DNA of 7,545 bases. Source: an uncultured Candidatus Udaeobacter sp. (GTDB taxonomy: Bacteria; Verrucomicrobiota; Verrucomicrobiia; Chthoniobacterales; UBA10450). Made by a program: the position numbers and the translations under genes. The DNA is taken from assembly GCA_955652245.1 (NCBI GenBank), contig CATPAV010000188.1, forward strand, positions 1 to 7,545, read 5' to 3'. Of this stretch, positions 1 to 5,618 are shown piece after piece. The notes below the pieces were generated by a model that ran no database searches, was not told the DNA's origin, and worked only from the letters and a program-made list of their open reading frames with translations. Each line of letters starts with the position of its first letter. The stretch's first letter is position 1.

Positions 1-60
1 CGATTGTTCCAATTTCCAGGCAAGCGCGTGTTCGCGACCGCCGCTGCCGAAGACGAACAT
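1..60 (-). CDS. purD: Phosphoribosylamine-glycine ligase (GARS), N-terminal fragment
   Basis: Only the first 20 codons are in the window, and the gene continues past the left edge. They read MFVFGSGGREHALAWKLEQS. The GSGGREHALAWKL stretch is the near-invariant N-terminus of PurD, the ATP-grasp enzyme that joins phosphoribosylamine and glycine in the second step of purine synthesis. The ATG at 60 is the first possible start, because an in-frame TGA lies just two codons upstream. This makes the N-terminus about two residues shorter than the usual MK-ILVVGSGG form. No strong ribosome binding site is visible; the bases just upstream are A/T-rich. The gene lies downstream of the protease gene on the same strand but is separated from it by a terminator-like hairpin, so it probably has its own promoter in the A/T-rich stretch at 61-107. 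Identification rests on a short but very characteristic motif. Confidence 0.85.
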   Translation of the reverse strand, partial: MFVFGSGGREHALAWKLEQS

Positions 61-93
61 TTTCAAAATAACAGTAGACTAACAATCAATAAT

Positions 94-125
94 AAAAAAA
101 CGAATTCGCAAGCCAGAGGCCTGCG
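94..125 (-). terminator. Putative Rho-independent terminator after the htrA-like gene
   Basis: Read on the minus strand, the hairpin starts directly after the protease stop codon. An 8-bp stem CGCAGGCC / GGCTTGCG (one G-U wobble) encloses a TCT loop at 108-125 and is followed by AATTCG and then seven T residues at 94-100. The T-run starts six bases after the stem, farther than in a textbook terminator, so its efficiency is uncertain. It would separate htrA-like transcription from purD. Confidence 0.5.
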
Positions 126-1184
126 CTACATTGCGCGCGACTCCGCGGGCAAAATCGACAGCTCCAATTTCTCCGTGCGCCGAATGATAAGCAAATTGAC
201 GGGAACGCCAATTTGTTCGCTGACGAGCATCTTGTGAAGGTCGTGAATTGTGCCAATCGATCGCTCGTTGAAAGCAACAATAATGTCGCCCTCCCGCAGA
301 CCGGCGCGCTGTGCCAGGCTGTCTTTTTCGACCGACGCAACCAGCACTCCGGTTTCGAGCGGCAAATTGTAAAATCGGATCACGCGCCGATGCAGCGGCA
401 CATTTTGACCGGCGACACCGATGTAACTGCGCCGAATCCTCCCATCACGAATTAACCAGCCAGCAACCAGCTTGGCGGTGTTGCTGGCGATCGCAAAGCA
501 GATGCTTTGTGCGGGGCGAATCATTGCCGTGTTTACACCGATCACTTCGCCGGCTGAATTGACGAGCGGTCCCCCAGAGTTGCCGGGATTTAGCGCCGCA
601 TCAGTTTGAATGATGTTGTCGATCAAGCGACCAGACTGCGAATACATCGACCGGCCGAGCGCGCTGATCACGCCCGCGGTCACGCTTGCTTGGAAACCGA
701 GCGGATTACCGATCGCAATCGCTACTTGTCCGACGCGCAAACTTTCGGAATCAGCCAGGCGCACGTGGGTAAGCTGGGACGCATCGATTCGGATGACCGC
801 GAGATCGGTCTCGGGATCATCGCCGATGAGCTGCGCAAGATACTCGCGGCCATCCGAGAGGTTCACCACGATTTGGGTGGCATGATGGACGACATGGCTG
901 TTCGTCAAAATGAACCCGTCGGGCGCGATCACAAATCCCGATCCGCTTCCGGCGACATCGCGCGGTCGACCTTTACTTCGCTGCTGGATTTCGATGTTCG
1001 CCACCGCAGGCGCGACGCGGCTTACTGCGCTTACCACCGAGCGCGAATAGTCGTCGAGTAACGAATCATCAACGGAAACGTCACTTCCACCTATTGAGCT
1101 GGTGCCATCTCCTGGCTGTGACTCATTCAAGAGGCTTACGGCGGCTGGTTCATCTTGTTCCGATACGGCAAAATTCCTCGTCAT
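126..1184 (-). CDS. HtrA/Deg-type S1C serine protease with one PDZ domain
   Basis: This is a 352-residue trypsin-like protease of the HtrA/DegP/DegS family. The catalytic triad is complete: His97 (TNSHVV), Asp127 (ETDLAV) and Ser203 (NPGNSGGPL). The oxyanion and substrate region is normal in spacing. A single PDZ domain spans about residues 255-345 (YIGVAGQ... AGLREGDIIVAFN). Family members degrade or sense misfolded proteins. Unusually, the first 75 residues hold no hydrophobic signal peptide or membrane anchor. They are acidic and Ser/Asp-rich and lead straight into the conserved helix before the protease domain (DDYSRSVVSAVSRVAPAV). The protein may therefore be cytoplasmic, unless a start farther upstream was missed. 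The ATG at 1184 fits; upstream there is only a weak, A/T-rich leader. The gene is transcribed away from the HxlR-type regulator, and the stop codon TAG leads directly into a terminator-like hairpin. The exact subfamily (DegP, DegQ, DegS or other) cannot be assigned. Confidence 0.92.
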   Translation of the reverse strand: MTRNFAVSEQDEPAAVSLLNESQPGDGTSSIGGSDVSVDDSLLDDYSRSVVSAVSRVAPAVANIEIQQRSKGRPRDVAGSGSGFVIAPDGFILTNSHVVHHATQIVVNLSDGREYLAQLIGDDPETDLAVIRIDASQLTHVRLADSESLRVGQVAIAIGNPLGFQASVTAGVISALGRSMYSQSGRLIDNIIQTDAALNPGNSGGPLVNSAGEVIGVNTAMIRPAQSICFAIASNTAKLVAGWLIRDGRIRRSYIGVAGQNVPLHRRVIRFYNLPLETGVLVASVEKDSLAQRAGLREGDIIVAFNERSIGTIHDLHKMLVSEQIGVPVNLLIIRRTEKLELSILPAESRAM

Positions 1185-1308
1185 AAGTTCTATTTAAAAG
1201 ATCGACGAAGCTAACCGGCCGTCAACTACAGTCGATTTAGTTCTATACGATCCATTTGGATTGCTACTCTCTGCTTGCGCCTAAGAGGGTAAACGTCTAA
1301 AAAAAGCC
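1185..1308. promoter_or_regulatory. Divergent promoter region between the htrA-like and hxlR-like genes
   Basis: These 124 bases separate two genes transcribed away from each other, so promoters for both should lie here. I could not define a convincing -35/-10 pair on either strand. No clear inverted repeat that could serve as the HxlR-type operator stands out. The assignment rests on gene orientation only. Confidence 0.45.
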
Positions 1309-1692
1309 ATGCGAAAGTTTTCTTCCGGCGGATCAGTCATGGATGCGCAATGCCCTTCCCGGCTCGTGCTGGATCGCATCGCAGATAAATGGACCGCGCT
1401 CATCATCCAGGTGCTGGCTCAGGGTACCAAACGTTATGCCGTCCTTCAGCGAGAGATCGGTGGCATTTCGCAAAAGATGTTAACGCAAACGCTGCGCAGT
1501 CTCGAACGCGATGGTCTCGTGCAGCGCACAGTCCATCCAGTTGTTCCGCCAAAGGTGGAGTACTCTCTGACGCGCCTGGGCCGCACTTTGATAGAGCCGT
1601 TGCATGCCCTGTGTCGCTGGTCGGAAAAACATTTGTCGGAGTTGCAGGCAAACCGTGCCCGAGCGACCGCAAAAAAAGCAGCGGAGCAATGA
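1309..1692 (+). CDS. HxlR/DUF24-family winged-helix transcriptional regulator
   Basis: This 127-residue protein carries the HxlR-type winged helix from about residue 15 to 108. It shows CPSRLVLDRIADKWTALIIQVL, then the recognition-helix region GGISQKMLTQTLRSLERDGLV and the wing VPPKVEYSLTRLG. Cys15, just before the first helix, is the position that senses electrophiles or redox stress in relatives such as YodB and HypR. The protein could therefore be a thiol-based sensor, but that is inference. The C-terminal tail is Ala/Lys/Arg-rich and not conserved. An alternative start at the ATG at 1339 would place Cys at residue 5, and a weak GGCGGA lies seven bases before it. The GAGGG at 1285-1289 is too far from 1309 to help. 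The regulator is divergent from the protease gene, and such an arrangement often means it controls its neighbour or itself. Confidence 0.88.
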   Translation: MRKFSSGGSVMDAQCPSRLVLDRIADKWTALIIQVLAQGTKRYAVLQREIGGISQKMLTQTLRSLERDGLVQRTVHPVVPPKVEYSLTRLGRTLIEPLHALCRWSEKHLSELQANRARATAKKAAEQ

Positions 1693-1935
1693 AGTGCTGG
1701 CGTAGTGGAATGATCATTTTCGCATCACTCCGAAACTCCACCGCTCCATTGCAAACATGCGTCCCGCAATCTTCATCATTTTCGGTCTACTGGGCGAAAA
1801 TCGATAATCATATTTAATGCCGCCTCCGCGACGCCGGCATACTTCTCTGACTGCCAGAATTGTTTTGCATCGGATGGCGGTGCTGGCCTATTCTAAAATT
1901 CTTTCGACTTCAGTAGCCAAAATCTTTTGGACGAT
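1693..1935. other. Intergenic gap with one perfect short inverted repeat
   Basis: No convincing gene is seen in these 243 bases; reading frames here are tails or shadows of the regulator gene. An inverted repeat ATGCCG / CGGCAT lies at 1817-1822 and 1835-1840 with a 12-base spacer. It has no T-run after it on either strand, so it is not a standard terminator. The gap must hold the end of the regulator transcript and the promoter of the CBS-domain gene, but neither can be pinpointed. Confidence 0.4.
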
Positions 1936-2385
1936 ATGGATGTTAGTGGCACCATCGACGCGATCCTGAATCAGAAAAGCGGCGAAATCTTTTCGATATC
2001 GCCTGACGCGACCGTCTTTGAGGCGATTGAAATGATGGACAATAAAAACGTCGGCGCACTGCTGGTCATGGAATGGGATCGCTTGGTCGGAATGATTTCC
2101 GAACGCGACTACACCCGCAAAGTTATGCTACGCGGTAAGCGTTCGCAGGAAACAAAAGTCGCCGAGATCATGTCAACCAATTTGACCGTCGCGCATCCGC
2201 ATGAGCCGGTCGAAAAATGCTTGCGCCTGATGACCGACAAGCGCATTCGCCATTTGCCAGTGCTCGATGGTGACAAGGTTGTAGGCGTGGTCTCCATCGG
2301 CGATTTGGTGAAATGGGTGATTTCGTGCCAAAGCGCCACCATCGCACACTTGGAAAATTACATCCACGGCGGATACACGGGGTGA
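1936..2385 (+). CDS. Stand-alone tandem CBS-domain protein
   Basis: This 149-residue protein consists of two CBS motifs and nothing else. The first covers about residues 15-70 (IFSISPDATVFEAIEMM ... LVGMISERDYTRKV) and the second about residues 75-132 (VAEIMSTNLTVAHPHEPVEKCLRLM ... VVGVVSIGDLVKWVI). Paired CBS motifs form a Bateman module that binds adenosine nucleotides or related ligands and dimerises. Small stand-alone versions are widespread, but their targets are mostly unknown. I chose the ATG at 1936. A TTG at 1927 is in frame and would add three residues, but it has no better ribosome binding site (only a weak GGA at 1929-1931). The gene converges on pyrC with a 45-base gap, and no operon partner is visible. 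The family call is firm; no specific function can be given. Confidence 0.9.
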   Translation: MDVSGTIDAILNQKSGEIFSISPDATVFEAIEMMDNKNVGALLVMEWDRLVGMISERDYTRKVMLRGKRSQETKVAEIMSTNLTVAHPHEPVEKCLRLMTDKRIRHLPVLDGDKVVGVVSIGDLVKWVISCQSATIAHLENYIHGGYTG

Positions 2386-2430
2386 CATTATAGGCGGCGT
2401 TGTTGGCGCCAGGCCGTTCCGTGACTGCGG

Positions 2431-3714
2431 CTACAGTTTCCAAACCGTCCTGCCGCCCACAATCGTCCGTACCGCTCGACCTCTCAGTTTCCAGCCATCA
2501 AAGGGCGAATTACGCGACGCCGATTCGAACTTGTCGATCTTGACCGTCCACTCCAAATGCGGATCAATCAGGGTCACATCCGCTGGTGCGCCAGTCGATA
2601 ACGTGCCGGCATTAATCTTCAATAAACGCGCGGGCTCGACCGTGTAGATCTCGATCAAACGCGCGATGTCGATCTTGCGCTGTTTGTGCACCAGCAGATC
2701 AAGAAACAAGCCCAGTTCAGTCTCCAGTCCGATGATCCCAAACGGCGCGGCATCAAACTCCACTTCCTTTTCAAAATCAGCATGCGGCGCGTGATCGGAC
2801 GCCAGGATTGACAATGTACCGTCGGCGATTCCTTCGAGCAGCGCATCGACATCAGCCTGCGCGCGCAGCGGCGGATTCATCTTATAGTTGGTGTTAAAGT
2901 TCTGGATCGCCTCGTCAGTCAGCGCGATGTGATGCGGACAAACTTCGCCAGTGATCTTCACGCCGCGCCCTCGCGCTTCGCGAAGCAACCGCACACTTCC
3001 AGCAGTGCTTACATGCTGGCAATGAATCGGGTGATCGCAAAGGCCCGCGAGCAAAATGTTACGCGCCACAATGGATTCCTCGCCCGCCGAGGGCCAGCCC
3101 GGCAATCCGAGTAACGTGCTCCAATAACCCTCATGCACAACACCGTTGCCGACTAGATTGTAATCCTGGCAGTGATCAAGGACCGGCACGCCAACCATAC
3201 GGGCGTACTCAACTGCGCGCCGCATCAGCTCGTTGTTTTGAATGCAATGACCATCGTCTGTAATCGCGACCACGCCTGCCTGCGCGAGTGATCCGATCGG
3301 GCCCAATTCTGCGCCTGAAATGTTCTTTGAAATCGCGCCGGTTGGCAAAACATTCACGCAGGCCGCAGCAGCCGCGCGCTCTTTGATCCACGCGATTGTG
3401 CTCGGCGTGTCCGCGACTGGCGAAGTGTTTGGCATGCAAACAATTGTTGTAAATCCGCCGGCCGCAGCAGAGCGCGCGCCAGACTCAATCGTTTCCTTGT
3501 GACCGAAGCCGGGCTCTCGCAGATGCACGTGCATGTCGATCAAGCCCGGCGCGACAATGAGATTACTTGCATCAATTTCTTCGGGTTGAGAGTTGAAATC
3601 TGAGAACTGCGAGAGAGGAGCGATTTTTCCGTCGATAATCAAGAGATCGACAATCTCATCCCGCTTATTCGCGGGATCGATCACGCGACCGTTGCGGATG
3701 ATGATCACGCTCAC
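2431..3714 (-). CDS. pyrC: Dihydroorotase (class I)
   Basis: This is a 427-residue amidohydrolase that cyclises carbamoyl-aspartate to dihydroorotate, the third step of UMP synthesis. The metal and substrate residues are all present: H62 and H64 with R66 in DMHVHLREPG, D153/D154 in ITDDG, H181 (LDHCQD), H234 (HCQHVS) and D307 (ASDHAPH). The Asp in ITDDG, the LREPG form of the first motif and the length of about 430 residues mark class I (Bacillus/Aquifex type), not the shorter E. coli-type enzyme. The complete set argues for an active enzyme rather than the inactive PyrC-like partner of some ATCases. The start is GTG at 3714, overlapping the pyrB stop as GTGA, which indicates translational coupling. 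The gene is the last of the cluster. It converges with the CBS-domain gene, and no clear terminator is seen in the 45 bases between them. Confidence 0.96.
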   Translation of the reverse strand: MSVIIIRNGRVIDPANKRDEIVDLLIIDGKIAPLSQFSDFNSQPEEIDASNLIVAPGLIDMHVHLREPGFGHKETIESGARSAAAGGFTTIVCMPNTSPVADTPSTIAWIKERAAAAACVNVLPTGAISKNISGAELGPIGSLAQAGVVAITDDGHCIQNNELMRRAVEYARMVGVPVLDHCQDYNLVGNGVVHEGYWSTLLGLPGWPSAGEESIVARNILLAGLCDHPIHCQHVSTAGSVRLLREARGRGVKITGEVCPHHIALTDEAIQNFNTNYKMNPPLRAQADVDALLEGIADGTLSILASDHAPHADFEKEVEFDAAPFGIIGLETELGLFLDLLVHKQRKIDIARLIEIYTVEPARLLKINAGTLSTGAPADVTLIDPHLEWTVKIDKFESASRNSPFDGWKLRGRAVRTIVGGRTVWKL

Positions 3715-4643
3715 GTAGTTGCGATCCCTCCGCAGAGGTAGAGAACGGCCATACGCACGGCGAGGCCATTGGTGACTTGGTCGAGAATGACACTCTGTAA
3801 TCCATCTGCCACTTCACTGTCGATCTCGACGCCGCGATTGATCGGACCGGGATGCATGATCAGACAATCCGGTTTCAAAAGTTTCGCGCGCTCTTTCGTC
3901 AGGCCGAAGAACCGAGTGTATTCACCAATTCCGGGGAAATATTCCTTGCGCTGGCGTTCGTGCTGAATCCGCAACAGATTCACGACATCGGCATTTGGAA
4001 GTACATTGTCGATCTTGTATGAAACTTCGACACCGAGTTTTTCGAACTCGCGCGGCAGCAGCGTGCTCGGCCCGACCAGCGTGACGCGCGCGCCGAGCTT
4101 GACCAAACCGAAAATGTTCGAACGCGCGACGCGACTAAACAAAATGTCGCCGATGATCACGACATGCAGCCCGGCGATTTTTCCCCGCTTCTCGCGGATC
4201 GTGTAAAGATCGAGAAGCGCTTGAGTGGGATGCTCGTGCGCGCCATCGCCGGCATTGATCACACTTGCTTTGAGCCGATTGCCCAAAAACTGCGGCGCGC
4301 CGGCGGAGCTGTGACGCAGCACGAGAATATCGGCGTGCAATGCCTCAAGATTTCGCGCGGTGTCCTTGAGCGTTTCGCCTTTTGTCAGGCTGGAAGTTGT
4401 TGCCGAGATGTTGATCACGTCCGCGCTCAACCGGAATGCCGCCAGTTCAAATGACGTTCGTGTGCGCGTGCTGGGTTCGACGAAAAAGTTTACCAGCGTT
4501 TTCCCGCGCAAGGCCGGAACTTTCTTGATTTCCCGAGTCCCGACTTGTTTGAATGCGTCGGTGGTTTCGAGAATGAAACTGATTTCTTCGGCCGACAATT
4601 CACGCAGGCCAAGCAGATCTTTGCGGCTCCAGCGTGTGCTCAT
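3711..4643 (-). CDS. pyrB: Aspartate carbamoyltransferase, catalytic subunit
   Basis: This 310-residue enzyme condenses carbamoyl phosphate with aspartate, the committed step of pyrimidine synthesis. The carbamoyl-phosphate loop is FFVEPSTRTRTSFE at about residues 53-66. The loop from the neighbouring subunit is SLTKGE (85-90, with Lys88). HPTQ follows at 138-141, the aspartate-binding LLRIQHERQ at about 223-231, and HPGPINRG at 264-271. I chose the ATG at 4643, which gives the typical family length (about 305-310) and begins 19 bases after the pyrR stop. The open frame extends to 4799, but that part overlaps pyrR and is unlike any ATCase. No good Shine-Dalgarno precedes the start (GCGAATTTC), so translation may depend on coupling to pyrR. 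No pyrI regulatory subunit gene is seen in the window. The gene sits between pyrR and pyrC, overlapping pyrC by four bases. Confidence 0.96.
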   Translation of the reverse strand: MSTRWSRKDLLGLRELSAEEISFILETTDAFKQVGTREIKKVPALRGKTLVNFFVEPSTRTRTSFELAAFRLSADVINISATTSSLTKGETLKDTARNLEALHADILVLRHSSAGAPQFLGNRLKASVINAGDGAHEHPTQALLDLYTIREKRGKIAGLHVVIIGDILFSRVARSNIFGLVKLGARVTLVGPSTLLPREFEKLGVEVSYKIDNVLPNADVVNLLRIQHERQRKEYFPGIGEYTRFFGLTKERAKLLKPDCLIMHPGPINRGVEIDSEVADGLQSVILDQVTNGLAVRMAVLYLCGGIATT

Positions 4644-4662
4644 GAAATTCGCGTTTGCGTTT

Positions 4663-5220
4663 TCATTCTTTGATAAGCCAAACGCCGTCGGGCTCGTTGA
4701 TGCTGCCGATCCGCACCCGCACTTTTTCATTCGCCGCCGTCGGCAAATTTTTTCCGACGTAATCGGCGCGAATTGGCAGTTCGCGATGCCCGCGATCAAT
4801 CAGCGCGGCGAGTTGAATCCGGGCAGGCCGTCCAAACGAATTGATTGCATCCATCGCCGCGCGCACGGTGCGCCCAGTATAGAGAACGTCATCGACAATG
4901 ATGACTGTGCGCTCTTCCAGCGGCACTGGAAGTTTTGACGCGCGGACGATGGGCAGTTCCGGGCGCGTCCCGACGTCGTCGCGATGCATCGCCACGTCGA
5001 TGATTCCAGTGACGATGTCGATCTTCTCAATCCCGCGGATGAAATCCGCGATCCGCTTCGCGATCTCCACGCCACGTGAAGGAATTCCCGCGAGTACGAC
5101 CTGGGCGAGCTGCGGATCGCGCTCGATAATTTCATGAGCGATTCGCTGTAGCGCTCGACGAATCCCGTCCGCGTCCATGATTGGGACGCCGGGAGATGAA
5201 CTCTGTTTTTCGTTCTTCAT
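4663..5220 (-). CDS. pyrR: PyrR: pyrimidine operon RNA-binding regulator / uracil phosphoribosyltransferase
   Basis: This 185-residue type I phosphoribosyltransferase-fold protein carries the PRPP-binding loop TVIIVDDVLYTGRTVRAAMDAI at about 105-126. It also has the PyrR-typical segments LAGIPSRGVEIAKRI (43-57), GIIDVAMHRDDV (72-83) and LIDRGHRELPIRADYVGKNLPT (140-161). In known family members, UMP or UTP makes PyrR bind a specific mRNA hairpin and lower pyr gene expression. Many also convert uracil and PRPP to UMP. The start ATG at 5220 is supported by an AAGGAAG Shine-Dalgarno six bases upstream; a later Met at residue 15 lacks this. The first 14 residues are polar and variable. A PyrR-type RNA hairpin overlaps this ribosome binding site, so autoregulation at translation is likely. 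pyrB follows 19 bases after the stop. The protein looks complete with no missing motif. Confidence 0.95.
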   Translation of the reverse strand: MKNEKQSSSPGVPIMDADGIRRALQRIAHEIIERDPQLAQVVLAGIPSRGVEIAKRIADFIRGIEKIDIVTGIIDVAMHRDDVGTRPELPIVRASKLPVPLEERTVIIVDDVLYTGRTVRAAMDAINSFGRPARIQLAALIDRGHRELPIRADYVGKNLPTAANEKVRVRIGSINEPDGVWLIKE

Positions 5221-5223
5221 GCG

Positions 5224-5230
5224 CTTCCTT
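5224..5230 (-). promoter_or_regulatory. pyrR ribosome binding site, embedded in the PyrR-type hairpin
   Basis: On the minus strand AAGGAAG ends close to the pyrR ATG at 5220, with AAGG six bases from it. This is the best Shine-Dalgarno sequence in the whole minus-strand block. AAGG is also the 3' strand of the lower stem of the hairpin at 5227-5257, so folding would hide it from the ribosome. Confidence 0.8.
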
Positions 5231-5257
5231 GGCGACCTCGCGGGATCGCTTTAAAGG
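5227..5257 (-). promoter_or_regulatory. PyrR-binding RNA hairpin in the pyrR leader
   Basis: Read 5' to 3' on the minus strand, the RNA is CCUU, UAAA, GCGA, U, CC, CGCGA, GG, UCGC, C, AAGG. It folds with a lower stem CCUU/AAGG, an internal loop, an upper stem GCGA-CC/GG-UCGC with one bulged U, and the loop CGCGA. This reproduces the PyrR target known from Bacillus (consensus ARUCCNGNGAGGYU, flanked by a purine-rich side and a lower stem) almost base for base. The first consensus A-U pair is replaced by G-C, a pairing-preserving change. The hairpin lies 7 to 37 bases before the pyrR start, and its 3' arm is the Shine-Dalgarno. The leader is too short for a terminator/antiterminator switch, and none is seen. 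The simplest reading is direct translational repression when PyrR binds in high UMP/UTP, as established for Mycobacterium smegmatis pyrR. Operon-wide control would follow through coupling to pyrB and pyrC. Confidence 0.82.
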
Positions 5258-5278
5258 ACACGGTTATGGATCAGCTGC

Positions 5279-5518
5279 TCATTTTAGCTCGGTTTTGGCT
5301 TCGCGCATCCGTTTTTCGCGCCAATTGGACCGATGTTTCACGATCCAATCCAGCAGCGCTTTCTCAAAGCCGATGTCTTTACCAGCCTTTTCGCTCTCGA
5401 TCCACTTGTGCTTCAAGATTTCTGCGCGCTCCGCGAGGAATTCCTTGTAGAGAACAGAATTCTTAACGAATTGAGATCGATCTTCTTCTGAAGACGGCAT
5501 CTCACGCTTCTCTTTCAT
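5279..5518 (-). CDS. Small conserved helical protein, function unknown
   Basis: This 79-residue, highly charged protein has no signal peptide, cysteine or membrane segment. The core at about residues 23-69 is YKEFLAERAEILKHKW, then IESEKAGKDIGFEKALLDW, then IVKHRSNWREKR. It looks like two or three amphipathic helices with regularly spaced Trp and His/Arg. I recognise the pattern H-K-W-x-x-SE-x-AG-x-DIG-x-x-x-AL-x-DW from memory as a conserved short protein in diverse bacteria. It resembles a stretch in DUF4032 proteins, but I cannot name a function. The start is uncertain: the ATG at 5518 has only a weak upstream site. An in-frame ATG at 5500 has GAGAAG six bases before it and would give 73 residues. 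The gene lies between mrp and pyrR on the same strand, 58 bases before pyrR, and could share a transcript with them. Confidence 0.75.
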   Translation of the reverse strand: MKEKREMPSSEEDRSQFVKNSVLYKEFLAERAEILKHKWIESEKAGKDIGFEKALLDWIVKHRSNWREKRMREAKTELK

Positions 5519-5618
5519 AAAATTTGGAATCAGTCAACAAAATCGAACCACTGGAAATTCGACGTGGCAAGCTGCTATTTATTTAAACTCGTTTGCGCTC
5601 ACTGCCGCGGATGCCTCA

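Noticed and set aside
606..1061. A 151-residue plus-strand open frame opposite the protease gene.
   Set aside because: It is antisense to the intact protease domain, and its Arg/Asp/His-rich translation is typical of a shadow frame.
1389..1817. A 142-residue plus-strand frame overlapping the HxlR-type gene.
   Set aside because: It is out of frame with the recognisable winged-helix protein, and its own sequence has no recognisable motif.
2386..2430. Bidirectional terminator between the converging CBS-domain gene and pyrC.
   Set aside because: Only short GGCG/CGCC matches without T-runs are present.
4644..4799. N-terminal extension of pyrB to an upstream start at 4799.
   Set aside because: It overlaps the end of pyrR, reads as non-conserved sequence, and would make the protein longer than typical ATCases. 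The ATG at 4643 gives the normal length of 310.
4360..4938. A 192-residue plus-strand open frame across pyrB and pyrR.
   Set aside because: It is antisense to two well-conserved genes, its translation resembles no family, and it is a by-product of their codon use.
5281..5286. TAAAAT on the minus strand as a -10 box for a pyrR promoter.
   Set aside because: The spacing to the leader hairpin would fit, but the hexamer 17 bases upstream (GATGCG) does not resemble a -35 box. It remains only a possibility.
5536..5562. TCGAA/TTCGA inverted repeat followed by TTTTGTT downstream of mrp, as a terminator.
   Set aside because: A weak A/T-rich 5-bp stem with a 10-base loop is unlikely to terminate. Shared transcription with the next gene remains open.
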